A stretch of 64,000 nt of DNA from Stappia sp. BW2 (lineage in GTDB: Bacteria; Pseudomonadota; Alphaproteobacteria; Rhizobiales; Stappiaceae): positions 1 through 64,000 of the forward strand of contig NZ_VIRG01000070.1 in NCBI RefSeq assembly GCF_008107695.1, in the 5' to 3' direction. The stretch's first letter is position 1, and each line of letters begins with the position of its first letter. The notes below the pieces were generated by a model. That model was given only the letters and a program-made list of their open reading frames with translations, had not been told where the DNA came from and made no database searches. This document shows, piece after piece, positions 8,902 to 17,884 of the stretch. A program made the translations under genes and the position numbers.

Positions 8902-9816
8902 ATGAAGCTCTTTTCAAACATCAGCGGACTGCTGGCCTTCACCACTGTCGCCCGCGAAGGCAGCGTCTCTCGCGCCGCCGAGGTTTTGAACCTGACCCAA
9001 CCCGCCGTCAGTCATCAGCTTAAACGGCTGGCGGAGGAAACAGGGACAACGCTGTTCAGGCGCACTTCCAGGGGGCTGGAATTGAGCAATAGCGGTGCGG
9101 AGCTCCTGGCCAAGGCGGAGCAGGTGCTCGAGGCCCTGGCAGAGTTTCGTCGTAGCGCGCAGCAAGGCAAAGGCAGTGTCAGTGGCACGTTACGCATTGG
9201 GACCATCGTGGACCCTGAATTCATCCGGCTTGGTCCGCTGCTGCGGCGTCTGCGTGCCGATTATCCCGGCATAACAACTGAGCTAACCCATGGGGTGAGC
9301 GGTGAGGTTCTGGCGAGGCTGATGCGAGGCAGCATCGATGCGGGGTTTTATCTGAGCAATCCGGACAAGCCGGTGCTTCAGCAGAACGAGGAAAAGCTCC
9401 ACACCGTGCGGCTTGCCGACTTCGCTTATCGCGTCATCGCCCCTCCGGGCTGGCAGGCTCAGGTCGAGACCGCGGGCTGGGAGGCCTTGGCGGAGCTGCC
9501 CTGGATCGGCACGCCGCCCGCATCGGCACATTACCGTTTGCTGGACGAGATATTCACCAGACATAACTGCCGTCAGAACATTGTTGCCTTGGTTGATCAG
9601 GAGGCGTCGATGCTGGAAATGGTGCGGGCAGGCGTTGGCCTCAGCCTTTGCCGCGAGTCCATCGCCCTGCACCAGCGCCAGGCCTTCGGCATAGCGGTGG
9701 GGAAGGCGGTATCCGTTCCTGCCTGCCTTGGCTTTGCAACAATGAACCGGCATTTGGGTCGGGACACGATTGCGGCGCTTCTGGACTCTCTTCAGGAAAT
9801 TTGGATTGGCAAGTGA
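8902..9816 (+). CDS. LysR-family transcriptional regulator
   Basis: The 304-residue protein has an N-terminal winged helix-turn-helix (about residues 8-65, with SVSRAAEVLNLTQPAVS) and a periplasmic-binding-like effector domain (about residues 90-295). The ATG at 8902 fits the usual LysR N-terminus; a TTG at 8872 would add ten residues and run into the candidate operator. It is divergent from the GMC/DddD pair, the typical arrangement for a regulator controlling its neighbour, so it is the probable activator of that operon, comparable in position to DddR. Effector unknown; 3-hydroxypropionate or DMSP would be the obvious guesses. Confidence 0.88.
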   Translation: MKLFSNISGLLAFTTVAREGSVSRAAEVLNLTQPAVSHQLKRLAEETGTTLFRRTSRGLELSNSGAELLAKAEQVLEALAEFRRSAQQGKGSVSGTLRIGTIVDPEFIRLGPLLRRLRADYPGITTELTHGVSGEVLARLMRGSIDAGFYLSNPDKPVLQQNEEKLHTVRLADFAYRVIAPPGWQAQVETAGWEALAELPWIGTPPASAHYRLLDEIFTRHNCRQNIVALVDQEASMLEMVRAGVGLSLCRESIALHQRQAFGIAVGKAVSVPACLGFATMNRHLGRDTIAALLDSLQEIWIGK

Positions 9817-9989
9817 GAAGCAAGGTCCGCTCGGTGGTTGCCATGCGTGAAGAAGCACATCGACAAACTGAAATTGCGCAGAAGAAACTTTAAGGAACGA
9901 GCTAAACGCCCTCCGCCAACCCCAGGGCAACTCCACGATGACCTTCGTCGAACAGGATTGAATTGAGTGGTGTTAGATCAAGTTGAATT
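9817..9989. other. Non-coding stretch after the LysR gene
   Basis: No open frame with a ribosome binding site is visible here. With the tRNA-like remnant that follows, it makes a gap of roughly 325 bases between the LysR gene and the next small frame. Confidence 0.4.
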
Positions 9990-10037
9990 TGGTAGCGGAA
10001 CAGGGTCTCTATTCCCCAACACGCGGGTTAGGATTCC
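9990..10037 (-). other. Decayed copy of the 3' half of tRNA-Met (putative att remnant, proximal)
   Basis: Aligned without gaps against 10665-10712 of the intact tRNA-Met, 38 of 48 bases match. The match covers the CCA end, acceptor strand, T-arm and reaches the anticodon stem. The T-loop is again altered, so it is not functional. Orientation is the same as the intact tRNA, which lies 630 bases away. Confidence 0.65.
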
Positions 10038-10142
10038 AACGTTGGTGCAATCGTAACAAGAATTCGGAGAAAGAAACGGATGCTCCACGAGGAATTCGGA
10101 CTACCAATTCTACAGTTCGGCAGGTGTGTTGATCTGTGATTA

Positions 10143-10454
10143 ATGGGCGCCTTTAAGATGAGGTATTTAACCGTAGACGGCATGAGTTCTGGAACGGGTG
10201 TCCGGGACACTCTGGATGGCGGGTTTGTTGATTTGGACAAAATCGGTGTTTCGGCCGGGTTAAAGAGAGATGTCCGCGTATGGCTTTTGGAATATGAAGC
10301 TGATTTCTTTGCTGGGTTTCGAAATTTGAAGACCCTGGCAGCCTTGGATGAGAAGGGTCTCCAAATCGCACAGCGTCTTTCCAAGGAAATACCAGGATCA
10401 AAAATTGAATATTATTCGGATGGAAAATCCGAAAAGATTTACTTCAAGCTATAG
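10143..10454 (+). CDS. Small protein of unknown function, 103 residues
   Basis: The protein is unrecognised. It is soluble, mixed alpha/beta in composition, with charged segments and no signal or membrane helix. A second in-frame ATG at 10158 is an equally good start; neither has a strong ribosome binding site. Base composition is more AT-rich than the surrounding housekeeping genes. It lies between the intact tRNA-Met and a decayed tRNA 3' copy, so it may be cargo or debris of a small insertion. Confidence 0.5.
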   Translation: MGAFKMRYLTVDGMSSGTGVRDTLDGGFVDLDKIGVSAGLKRDVRVWLLEYEADFFAGFRNLKTLAALDEKGLQIAQRLSKEIPGSKIEYYSDGKSEKIYFKL

Positions 10455-10625
10455 ATCGATCCCATGCAGTGAAATTGATGCTGTAGTGAGCGCGATGGGG
10501 CTTGAAGTTCAAGTCCGGGATCGGGCGGGCAGCGAGTGTCTCTGCGCACCCAAATTGAAGAAAATCAGGATCGACTGCAGGAAAGACAACAATCGCAAAT
10601 GCGGCAGCATTTTCTTCATTGAATA
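10419..10625 (+). CDS. Possible small overlapping gene
   Basis: A 68-codon frame starts at an ATG inside the end of the preceding small gene, overlapping it by about 36 bases. The predicted peptide is basic with four cysteines. There is no motif I recognise and no clear ribosome binding site. It could be a real small gene of the same insertion or a chance frame. Confidence 0.25.
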
Positions 10626-10664
10626 AAATGCTGCTAGGCGTGCGGTAGGTTTTATTGCGGAAGA

Positions 10665-10741
10665 TGGTAGCGGAGGAGGGACTTGAACCCCCGACACGCG
10701 GATTATGATTCCGCTGCTCTAACCAGCTGAGCTACTCCGCC
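10665..10741 (-). tRNA. Elongator tRNA-Met (anticodon CAT)
   Basis: A full cloverleaf is visible on the minus strand. The gene is 77 bases including an encoded CCA. The acceptor strand GGCGGAG pairs with CTCCGCT (first pair a G-U), the D-arm contains AGCTCAG...GAGC, the anticodon stem CGGAA/TTCCG-like region presents CAT, and the T-arm has TTCAAGT in the loop. The initiator features (unpaired first base, GGG/CCC anticodon stem) are absent, so it is the elongator. Two degenerate copies of its 3' half lie to the left (9990 and 4478). Confidence 0.93.
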
Positions 10742-10855
10742 ATCCAGTGCGAACCGGGCCTGGGAGGCCCTCGCGACGTGGGGTGCTTATAGTGAGGCGG
10801 CGGGCGGGCGTCAAGCGTTGAATTGGCGTCCGGCCGCAAAGATTTTTGTTTGGCT

Positions 10856-12034
10856 TCAGGCCGCGGAAACCGGGGCTTTGGCCTGTGGAAAATCGAGCGC
10901 CCAGTCGCCTGTGCGTTCGGTCTTGTGGATCCAGCCACCGCCCAGAACACGGGCGGTTTCGTCGTCCGTATCAAAGAAAACGCAGGCCTGGCCCGGGGCG
11001 ACGCCGGTTTCGCCATTGGCGAGGTCCACGAAGCCCTTGCCGTTCAAAATGCGCAAGGTGGCTGGTGCCGGCGGGCGGGTGGAGCGAACCTTGGCGAACA
11101 GTTCGATCTCGTCGCCTTCGTCGAGCGGCTGGTCGCCGATCCAGTTCATTTCACGCAGCAGGATGGTGCGGGTCGCCAGTGCTTCGCGCGGGCCGACAAC
11201 GACACGGCGCTCGTCCGGATCAAGGCGCACCACATAAAGCGGGTCGCCGGTGGCAACGCCAAGGCCGCGCCGCTGGCCGATGGTGTAATGGATAATGCCG
11301 TCATGAGTGCCCAGCACGCGCCCGTCCATATGGACGATCTCGCCCGGTTCGGCCGCATTGGGGCGCAGCTTGCGGATGACCTCGGCATAATCGCCGTTTG
11401 GCACGAAACAGATGTCCTGGCTGTCCGGCTTGTTGGCGACGGTCAGGCCGAATTCGGCCGCAAGTTCGCGCACCTTCGACTTGGGCATGCCGCCAAGCGG
11501 AAAGCGGATGAAGTCGAGCTGGTCCTGCGTGGTGGCGAACAGGAAGTAGCTCTGGTCTCGGTCGAGATCGGCCGGGCGGAACAGCGCGCGCTTGTTGCCC
11601 TGCTGGGCAGAGCGGACATAGTGCCCGGTTGCCAGCGCATCGGCGCCAAGATCCTTTGCGGTCTTCAGAAGGTCGGTGAACTTGACCGTCTGGTTGCAGG
11701 AAACGCAGGGGATCGGTGTTTCACCGGCAATGTAGCTGTCGGCGAAACGGTCCATGACCTGTTCCTTGAACCGGCTTTCGTAATCCAGCACGTAATGAGG
11801 AATGCCGATCGTTTCCGCCGCGCGGCGGGCATCGTGAATGTCGACACCCGCGCAACAGGACTTTGCCTTGCTGACGGCAGCGCCATGATCGTAAAGCTGC
11901 AGGGTGACCCCGATGACGTCGTAGCCTTCGGCCTTCATCAGGGCGGCCACGACAGAGCTGTCGACGCCGCCTGACATGGCGACGACAACGCGAGTGTCTT
12001 CCGGGCGGCCGGGCAGATCCAGACTGTTTCGCAT
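10856..12034 (-). CDS. mnmA: tRNA-specific 2-thiouridylase
   Basis: MnmA places sulfur on uridine 34 of tRNA-Lys, -Glu and -Gln. The protein is 392 residues from the ATG at 12034, which has a GGAAG ribosome binding site; an upstream ATG at 12127 would add 31 unconserved residues. The PP-loop ATP motif SGGVDSS is near residues 20-26. The catalytic cysteine pair is visible as the SCCAG block and the PCVSC block. A C-terminal beta-barrel part ends in a short alanine tail. It is a single gene beside tRNA-Met; the neighbourhood has no clear functional meaning. Confidence 0.95.
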   Translation of the reverse strand: MRNSLDLPGRPEDTRVVVAMSGGVDSSVVAALMKAEGYDVIGVTLQLYDHGAAVSKAKSCCAGVDIHDARRAAETIGIPHYVLDYESRFKEQVMDRFADSYIAGETPIPCVSCNQTVKFTDLLKTAKDLGADALATGHYVRSAQQGNKRALFRPADLDRDQSYFLFATTQDQLDFIRFPLGGMPKSKVRELAAEFGLTVANKPDSQDICFVPNGDYAEVIRKLRPNAAEPGEIVHMDGRVLGTHDGIIHYTIGQRRGLGVATGDPLYVVRLDPDERRVVVGPREALATRTILLREMNWIGDQPLDEGDEIELFAKVRSTRPPAPATLRILNGKGFVDLANGETGVAPGQACVFFDTDDETARVLGGGWIHKTERTGDWALDFPQAKAPVSAA

Positions 12035-12343
12035 CCAGTGTACTTCCAGAAGTTTTCGGCCGATCGCGCAGGCAGGGCGGTTGTCCGTCCCGTGCCATCC
12101 GCGCCCCGTCGGGCGGGCGGCGATCAAGTGCCCTATTCAAAGTTGGCGGCACTATACAGATAAGGTGTGCTGCTGCCAATTGCTTCCCCCGCATGGCAGG
12201 CACGCTTTGCCTGACCGGCAAAGCTTGCCGCCTGAAGACTGGGCTAGGGGAGGGCCTAAGCTGGAGAAAAGCGAATAAAATCAATGGGTCTGTCCGCTTA
12301 TCTGACTTGGCCCGATGCTTGCTTCCTGTCCCGGTGACGTAAT
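12035..12343. other. Intergenic region between mnmA and fliK
   Basis: About 310 bases between divergent genes. It must contain both promoters. I see no convincing sigma-54 (-24/-12) element, no tRNA and no small gene. Confidence 0.4.
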
Positions 12344-14608
12344 GTGCCCGCCGCTGCGGGCCTGGAGCTGGGGGCAAACGTGCTGCCATTTGGATTGACA
12401 ACGGATGTTTCTGCCGGGGCGCTGGCAGCAGGTGCGGGCAGCGCACTTGCTGGCGGACAGGCGTCTGCCGGTTCTGCTGCTGCCTCCTCTCTTGAGGGGA
12501 AGGCAAACGGATTTGCCGACGAGTTGAACTCGATTGCCGGGCAGGGCAAAGGGCAAGCAAAGACGCAGGCAAGCGCGGCCGTCACCGGCAAAGGTGGCCG
12601 GACAGCCGATCCGCTTATGCCTGGCGTGGTTGCCACGCAGATCCAGGCCAATATGGCCACCGGCGAACTTGCTCCCGCCGGTGCAGTGGACCCGGCAGTG
12701 CCTGCGGCCGATCCGGTTGTCTCTGGTACTATCAGCGCCGCAGCACCGGTTCCCGGTGCGGGACTGGCAGACACAGTCGGAGAAGATCAGCTCCCATCAG
12801 AGGGGGAGGACACGGCTCAGTCTGACGACGTTACCCTTGTTGCAGATCTTGCCCCGGCCGCACCCGTTGTGCAGCCGGTGCCGCAAGTGGCAGGTGACAG
12901 TGCTGCCATTGCTCCCGAGGCTACCCGCGCCGGTGTCTCGGTTGAAGGCGGTTCTGGGGCTGGTCTAGCTGGTGCAGCTGCAGGTGGACCAGGAACAGGT
13001 GTGGCAGGTGCAGGGATTGCTGGTGCACCGGCTCCCGGCGCAACGCCGTCCGGGTCAGCGCCGCTTTCGGCCAATGGGCCTGTAGCGCCTCTGGATAATC
13101 CGGCAAGTGGTCCTGCGCTTGTGCCTGCATCGGGTGCAGGGGAAAAGGCGCATGCCAATGCCAATGCTAATGCTAATGCCGGGCCCGCTTCAGCGGCCGC
13201 GCAGCCAAACCAGGCAGGCGCCTCGGCGGATGCACAGACAAGTGTCCCGCAGCCTGCAACACCCGAGCGGCCGGTTTCCAACCCGGGTGCGGAGCTTCAG
13301 TCTGCTGTTTCACGGCCAGTGCCCGTAACGACAGAGCGCCGCTGGCAAAGCGAGCTGCCTAAGGAATTTCGAGCGCCGGTAACGCCTGCCGGTCAACCGC
13401 TTAATCCGAGGCCATCCGCAACACTGCCGGCCCAGGCCGCTGCGGAGGCTGTTGGAAATGTGGCGAGTCAGGCCGGGGGTGGGAATTTGGCCGGGACTGG
13501 TATTGGCGCTGGGACTGGAATTGGATCTGAGGCTCCCGGACTTCAGGTCGCGGCTGCGACGCCTGCGGGAACGAAAGCTGCGTCCACTTCGGCTGTTGCT
13601 CAGGCCGCGGCAACGCCTGAGAGCGCTGGGGCTGCTGCAATGCCAGCCGCGCCTGTCGTGGATGGGAAAGCGGCTCAGCCAACGGCGGTGACTGCCGAAA
13701 CAGGTGAGGCGGCACCGAAGGCAGGCTCCGCCACAGGCACGGCCGCCGCTCAGGTTGCTGATGTCGTGAATGCTGGAGCTGCGCCCGTGCAGAAGCCTGT
13801 TCAGGCAACGGTGCAACCGGTGCTGACTGACCAGCCGACGGCCGGAGAGCCTGCCGCGGAAGACGGCGCTGGTCTGGTCAAACCTGCCGTTCAGGCTGAA
13901 ACCGGCCCGCAAGCGGCTGGCACTGGCAACACTGCTGCTGCTGATCCTGCTGCCAGGGCGGTGGACCAGAAGGGACCGGAACCCCGCGGCGCCGCAATGG
14001 CTGCGGCTGTTCCGGCGGCGGCGCTTTCGAACATTGCCTTTGATGAGGCGGATCTGCCTGCTGACCTGCCGGAGACAAGCGTTTCCGGCGAAATGGGCAC
14101 GGCAACGGTGCGCGGCGGCGATCTGGCCGGTGCCATGCGGACCGAAAGCCTGCAAGCGCCCAGCCATAGCCAGTCTGCCCATGTGGCCGGCCAGGTGGCG
14201 GCGGAGATTGCCCGTAATCTGAAGAACGGCCAGACCCGCTTCCAGATGCGTTTCGATCCGCCGGAGCTCGGCCGGGTCGAGGTTGAGATGAAGGTTTCTC
14301 ACGACGGCAAGGTTCAGGCCCATTTGCGGGTCGACCGGCCGGAGACGCTGGACATGTTCCTGCGCGATCAGCGTGGCCTGGAGCGGGCACTTGAGGCGGC
14401 AGGGCTCAATCCGGATTCGGACAACCTGCAATTCTCCCTGAGGCAGGACGGGGGGCAGCAATTCGGTTCCCAGCAGGGCGAGGGAGACCATCAGCCGACC
14501 TCGAACGGTGGCGGAGGGGCGGTTTCTGCGGAAGCTGATCCGATGCATGAAGACATTGTCAGAATGACTATCGCCGAACAACGCGGCGGTCTGGACATGA
14601 AAGTTTAA
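12344..14608 (+). CDS. fliK: Flagellar hook-length control protein
   Basis: FliK is secreted during hook assembly, measures hook length and switches export specificity to filament proteins. The 754-residue product is very long for FliK, mostly through an Ala/Gly/Pro-rich, low-complexity middle region. The C-terminal domain (about residues 615-705) carries the conserved hook-control signature, including RFDPPELGRVEVEM and RDQRGLERALEAAGL. The start is GTG at 12344; an in-frame stop just upstream leaves few alternatives, and no clear ribosome binding site is seen. A short six-base tandem repeat encodes an Ala-Asn run at 13154-13177. It is followed 30 bases later by flgD. Confidence 0.88.
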   Translation: MPAAAGLELGANVLPFGLTTDVSAGALAAGAGSALAGGQASAGSAAASSLEGKANGFADELNSIAGQGKGQAKTQASAAVTGKGGRTADPLMPGVVATQIQANMATGELAPAGAVDPAVPAADPVVSGTISAAAPVPGAGLADTVGEDQLPSEGEDTAQSDDVTLVADLAPAAPVVQPVPQVAGDSAAIAPEATRAGVSVEGGSGAGLAGAAAGGPGTGVAGAGIAGAPAPGATPSGSAPLSANGPVAPLDNPASGPALVPASGAGEKAHANANANANAGPASAAAQPNQAGASADAQTSVPQPATPERPVSNPGAELQSAVSRPVPVTTERRWQSELPKEFRAPVTPAGQPLNPRPSATLPAQAAAEAVGNVASQAGGGNLAGTGIGAGTGIGSEAPGLQVAAATPAGTKAASTSAVAQAAATPESAGAAAMPAAPVVDGKAAQPTAVTAETGEAAPKAGSATGTAAAQVADVVNAGAAPVQKPVQATVQPVLTDQPTAGEPAAEDGAGLVKPAVQAETGPQAAGTGNTAAADPAARAVDQKGPEPRGAAMAAAVPAAALSNIAFDEADLPADLPETSVSGEMGTATVRGGDLAGAMRTESLQAPSHSQSAHVAGQVAAEIARNLKNGQTRFQMRFDPPELGRVEVEMKVSHDGKVQAHLRVDRPETLDMFLRDQRGLERALEAAGLNPDSDNLQFSLRQDGGQQFGSQQGEGDHQPTSNGGGGAVSAEADPMHEDIVRMTIAEQRGGLDMKV

Positions 14609-14638
14609 CGGGGCGGGTTGCCGCCTCAGGAGTGAAAA

Positions 14639-15298
14639 ATGACAACGGTTTCTCCAGCTTCCTCGGCAGCGTCGCAGAGTTCCGCATCCACCAGCCAGGC
14701 CGGCCTGATAGCGGATTACGAGCTGTTCCTGAGCATCCTGACGACCCAGATCCAGAACCAGGACCCGCTGGACCCTCTGGATTCGGCTGAATACACCAGT
14801 CAGCTGGTGCAGTATTCGAACGTCGAACAGGCCATCAAGCAGAACCAGAACCTGGAAGAAATCATTGCGTCTCTGGCCACCAACCAGAGCATGGGCTACG
14901 TCAGCTATATCGGCAATGAAGTCACTGCCGACGCATCCACCACGACCCTGTCCGGCAGCAAGGCCAGCTGGAGCTACAGTCTTGAGGAAGCCGCGACAGG
15001 CAACTTCGAGATCCGCAACAGCGGTGGCTCCATCGTTTACAGCGGCGAAATCGAACTGGACGCCGGGGATGGCACCTTCTACTGGGGCGGGCAGACGGAC
15101 TCCGGCCAGCAGGCTGTCGACGGGCTCTACACCATCTCCTTTGACATGAAGGACGCCTCCAGCCGACCGGAAACCGTCAAGACGACCGTCTCCGGTATTG
15201 TCGACAGTGTGGACTGGTCGAGCGGTGAAGCGGTGCTGAAGGTTGGTAGCCAGGAATTTCCGGTCAGTTCCGTGGTATCGGTCGCCCGTCCGTCCTGA
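14639..15298 (+). CDS. flgD: Flagellar hook assembly scaffold (hook cap)
   Basis: FlgD caps the growing hook and helps hook subunits polymerise outside the cell. The 219-residue protein has the conserved N-terminal export and assembly region (FLSILTTQIQNQDPLDPLD near residues 30-48) followed by a FlgD Ig-like/Tudor C-terminal half. An AGGAG ribosome binding site precedes the ATG. It follows fliK directly, the usual fliK-flgD pairing, and is closed by a strong terminator at 15324. Confidence 0.94.
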   Translation: MTTVSPASSAASQSSASTSQAGLIADYELFLSILTTQIQNQDPLDPLDSAEYTSQLVQYSNVEQAIKQNQNLEEIIASLATNQSMGYVSYIGNEVTADASTTTLSGSKASWSYSLEEAATGNFEIRNSGGSIVYSGEIELDAGDGTFYWGGQTDSGQQAVDGLYTISFDMKDASSRPETVKTTVSGIVDSVDWSSGEAVLKVGSQEFPVSSVVSVARPS

Positions 15299-15323
15299 TC
15301 ATCCCGTCAAACTAATTTTTTTG

Positions 15324-15355
15324 AAAACCGCTCCGGAGGTCTCCGGGGCGGTTTT
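15324..15355 (+). terminator. Rho-independent terminator after flgD
   Basis: A long, nearly perfect GC-rich inverted repeat flanked by four A and four T residues begins 26 bases after the flgD stop. It closes the fliK-flgD unit. Confidence 0.85.
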
Positions 15356-15446
15356 CTGCGTTTTCTGCGTGTTTCTGAAGTGCTCTGCACGCCTCGGGAC
15401 ATTTGCCGGCGCATAAAATGCGCGGTTGAGGTGCTGCGGGGGGGGG

Positions 15447-15489
15447 CATGCAATTTCAAAGTTAATCGAATTGCCTCGCAAATTGCATG
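15447..15489. repeat. Ten-base inverted repeat upstream of sciP
   Basis: The arms CATGCAATTT (15447-15456) and AAATTGCATG (15480-15489) are perfect complements with a 23-base spacer. It sits in the AT-rich region between the flgD terminator and sciP, about 195 bases upstream of the sciP start, and could be an operator pair or a cruciform-forming site. Confidence 0.5.
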
Positions 15490-15613
15490 AGCAGGTAAAT
15501 ATGGTTAACGATTTCATATAATACTATTTAGAATTGGAGGTTTATACTTAGTCAAATCCTAAATATCATTCACTAAATTTAGATTTTATAGTTAATAAAA
15601 ACACAATTTTGCT

Positions 15614-15628
15614 TTAGGCGTTTGTTAA
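15614..15628. promoter_or_regulatory. Near-consensus CtrA box upstream of sciP
   Basis: TTAG-N7-TTAA differs by one base from the CtrA consensus TTAA-N7-TTAA. It lies 55 bases upstream of the sciP start, a suitable promoter position. CtrA control of sciP is known in Caulobacter; here it is inferred. Confidence 0.45.
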
Positions 15629-15682
15629 GCGTCATCTTGTAGTCTCATTTCAAGCCTTGGTCATGGTTAGTGTGAGAGTACA

Positions 15683-15958
15683 ATGACCGAACATATTCGT
15701 TCGCGTGTTAAATATGTCATCGGACCGGACGGTAGCCCGCTAACCATTGCGGACCTGCCTCCGACTTCGACAAAGCGGTGGGTCATCCGCCGCAAGGCAG
15801 AGGTAGTCGCCGCTGTTCGCGGTGGCTTGTTGTCCCTTGAAGAAGCTTGCCAGAGGTACACTCTGACAGTTGAGGAGTTTCTCTCCTGGCAAAGCTCGAT
15901 TGAAAAGCACGGCCTAGCCGGGCTTCGAGCAACCCGGATCCAACAATATCGAAATTGA
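15683..15958 (+). CDS. sciP: SciP-family CtrA antagonist (DUF1153)
   Basis: SciP is a small helix-turn-helix protein that binds CtrA-dependent promoters in Caulobacter and blocks CtrA from recruiting RNA polymerase. The 91-residue product matches the family's length and its conserved blocks: the YVIGPDGSPLTIADLPP N-terminus, RWV.RRKAEVV, and the helix-turn-helix with LSLEEACQRYTLTVEEF. Between flgD and fliF it is well placed to tie flagellar genes to the cell cycle. Its own gene carries a near-consensus CtrA box, and a perfect CtrA box lies upstream of fliF. Confidence 0.92.
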   Translation: MTEHIRSRVKYVIGPDGSPLTIADLPPTSTKRWVIRRKAEVVAAVRGGLLSLEEACQRYTLTVEEFLSWQSSIEKHGLAGLRATRIQQYRN

Positions 15959-16002
15959 TCCGGAACACAGTTTCTGCAACGCGCTCAAAAGGCGCAATCA
16001 AA

Positions 16003-16030
16003 GGGTCGGCTCTGCCGGCCTTTTTATTTT
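16003..16030 (+). terminator. Rho-independent terminator after sciP
   Basis: A GC-rich stem (GGTCGGC / GCCGGCC with a three-base loop) is followed by TTTTTATTTT, about 45 bases after the sciP stop. It separates sciP from the fliF operon. Confidence 0.85.
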
Positions 16031-16156
16031 GCTTGCTGCCAGCGTGGAACTTATCCAAATATTAATGAAGTAGGCAGTTTTTCCCCACCTCAGTTGCAGT
16101 TTGCATTAATGGAAATGGCTGAAACTGGCCGATCCGCCCTTATTGGAAAGGTTTTG

Positions 16157-16171
16157 TTAACCACTTGTTAA
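16157..16171. promoter_or_regulatory. Perfect CtrA box upstream of fliF
   Basis: TTAA-CCACTTG-TTAA matches the CtrA recognition sequence TTAA-N7-TTAA exactly. It lies about 98 bases upstream of the preferred fliF start. In Caulobacter the fliF promoter is a CtrA target, so the site is credible both by sequence and by position. Confidence 0.75.
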
Positions 16172-16268
16172 CCACCTGGGCGGCAAATTTTGCCCATCGA
16201 AGGTGTGGCGTGTCCGGCCGACTCCATTAATAACGGCTAGGACATGCTTCAGATGCGGGCGGGCATTC

Positions 16269-17882
16269 GTGAACGGACTTGTTGATTTCATAAAAACCCT
16301 GGGGGCGGCGCGCATTGCTGCAATGGGGGCGGTTGCCGCCATCCTTGTCGGCGTGTTCGCGTTCATCATCTTCCGGGTGACGGCACCCCAGATGACGACG
16401 CTTTACAATGAGCTGACTCTGGAAGATTCCGCGGCAATCGTTTCGCAGCTCGAAAGCCAGGGCGTGCAGTTCGAGATTGCCCGTCAGGGTGCCTCCATTC
16501 TTGTCCCCAACGAACAGGTCGCTCGCCTGCGCATGCAGCTGGCCGCCGAAGGCCTGCCGACCGGTGGGTCCATCGGTTACGAGATCTTCGACCGCTCAGA
16601 CACGCTGGGGGCCACCAGCTTCGTTCAGAACATCAATCACCTGCGCGCCATGGAAGGCGAGCTGTCCCGTACGATCGGAACCCTTGACCGTATCCGCGCT
16701 GCCCGTGTTCACCTGGTGATCCCGGAGCGCCAGCTGTTCCAGAAAGATCGTCGTCCGCCGTCTGCCTCCATCGTGTTGAACGTTCGCGGGGCGCTGGGAC
16801 CAGGTGAAATCCGGGCGGTCCAGCATCTTGTTGCCACTGCCGTTGAAGGCCTTGAGCCGGACCGGGTCTCCATCGTCGATGAAAGTGGGCGCCTGCTGGC
16901 GTCCGGCGTGGGCGACGACGAAGAAGGCCTGTTGTCGAATTCGCTGCAGGAGCGGACTGTCGAGGTGGAAGGCCGGCTGCGCAACCAGATCGAGGAAATC
17001 CTGAACTCTGTTGTCGGCCCAGGCCGGGCACGGGTTCGCGTCAACGCGGAAGTCGACTACAACCGCCTGACGGAAACCACCGAGACCTTTGATCCGGACG
17101 GGCAGGTGGTGCGGTCCACCCAGTCCAAGGAAGAGGCTTCCTCCGCTGTATCCCGGAACGGGCAGGTGACCGTTGCCAACCAGTTGCCGAACGCCGATGC
17201 CGGTCAGGGCGGTGCTGAGCGCGACACCTCGTCCGTGACCGAGGAAATCGTCAATTACGAGATTTCCCATTCGACCCGGACAGAGGTCGTTGAAGCCGGC
17301 AAGATCAAACGCCTGTCCGTTGCCGTTCTGGTTGATGGCACCTACCAGCCGGACGGCAATGGCGGCAGCACCTACACACCGCGGCCTCAGGAAACCCTGG
17401 ACCGGATCGCCGTGCTGGTTCGCTCCGCAGTTGGTTTCGACGCGCAGCGGGGCGATGTGGTGGAAGTCGTGAACCTGCAGTTCGCGATGCCGCCGCAGGA
17501 CGACCTGCTGGCCGAAAGCGACAACCTGTTCGACTTCACCCGCAACGACATCATTCGCTTTGCCGAACTGGGTGTTCTGTTCCTGATCGCAGTGATGCTG
17601 CTGCTGTTCGTTGTCCGCCCGCTTCTGCGGCGCATCGTGACACCGGAAGAAAAACAGCCGCAGGAGCTCATGATCGGTCCGGACGGAACCCTGGTGGTGG
17701 AAACGGAAGTCCCGCAGGAAGAAGCCGCGGAAGACGAATTCGTGATCGAATGGCTGGAACAGGCCAAACAGGAAGGGGCGATGCAGGCGAGCTCGATTGC
17801 CAAAGTAGGCGACATGATCAAGGACCACCCGACCGAAGCGGTTACCATCGTCCGCGGTTGGCTGGATGAACAGGCGGCCTGA
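16269..17882 (+). CDS. fliF: Flagellar MS-ring protein
   Basis: FliF forms the inner-membrane MS ring, the first structure of the flagellar basal body. The preferred start is GTG at 16269, giving 537 residues beginning MNGLVDF; an in-frame ATG at 16203 lies in what looks like promoter/leader DNA. A membrane helix is at about residues 15-38, the YscJ/FliF ring-building motifs follow ([25 protein letters not shown]), and a second helix lies near residue 440, followed by the cytoplasmic FliG-binding tail. It is the first gene of the fliF-fliG-fliH-fliN-flbD unit and has a perfect CtrA box upstream. Confidence 0.95.
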   Translation: MNGLVDFIKTLGAARIAAMGAVAAILVGVFAFIIFRVTAPQMTTLYNELTLEDSAAIVSQLESQGVQFEIARQGASILVPNEQVARLRMQLAAEGLPTGGSIGYEIFDRSDTLGATSFVQNINHLRAMEGELSRTIGTLDRIRAARVHLVIPERQLFQKDRRPPSASIVLNVRGALGPGEIRAVQHLVATAVEGLEPDRVSIVDESGRLLASGVGDDEEGLLSNSLQERTVEVEGRLRNQIEEILNSVVGPGRARVRVNAEVDYNRLTETTETFDPDGQVVRSTQSKEEASSAVSRNGQVTVANQLPNADAGQGGAERDTSSVTEEIVNYEISHSTRTEVVEAGKIKRLSVAVLVDGTYQPDGNGGSTYTPRPQETLDRIAVLVRSAVGFDAQRGDVVEVVNLQFAMPPQDDLLAESDNLFDFTRNDIIRFAELGVLFLIAVMLLLFVVRPLLRRIVTPEEKQPQELMIGPDGTLVVETEVPQEEAAEDEFVIEWLEQAKQEGAMQASSIAKVGDMIKDHPTEAVTIVRGWLDEQAA

Positions 17883-17884
17883 CA

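Noticed and set aside
12181..12230. Sigma-54 promoter before fliK
   Set aside because: A GGCAC...TTTGC stretch is present, but the distance between the GG and GC is eight or twelve bases rather than ten.
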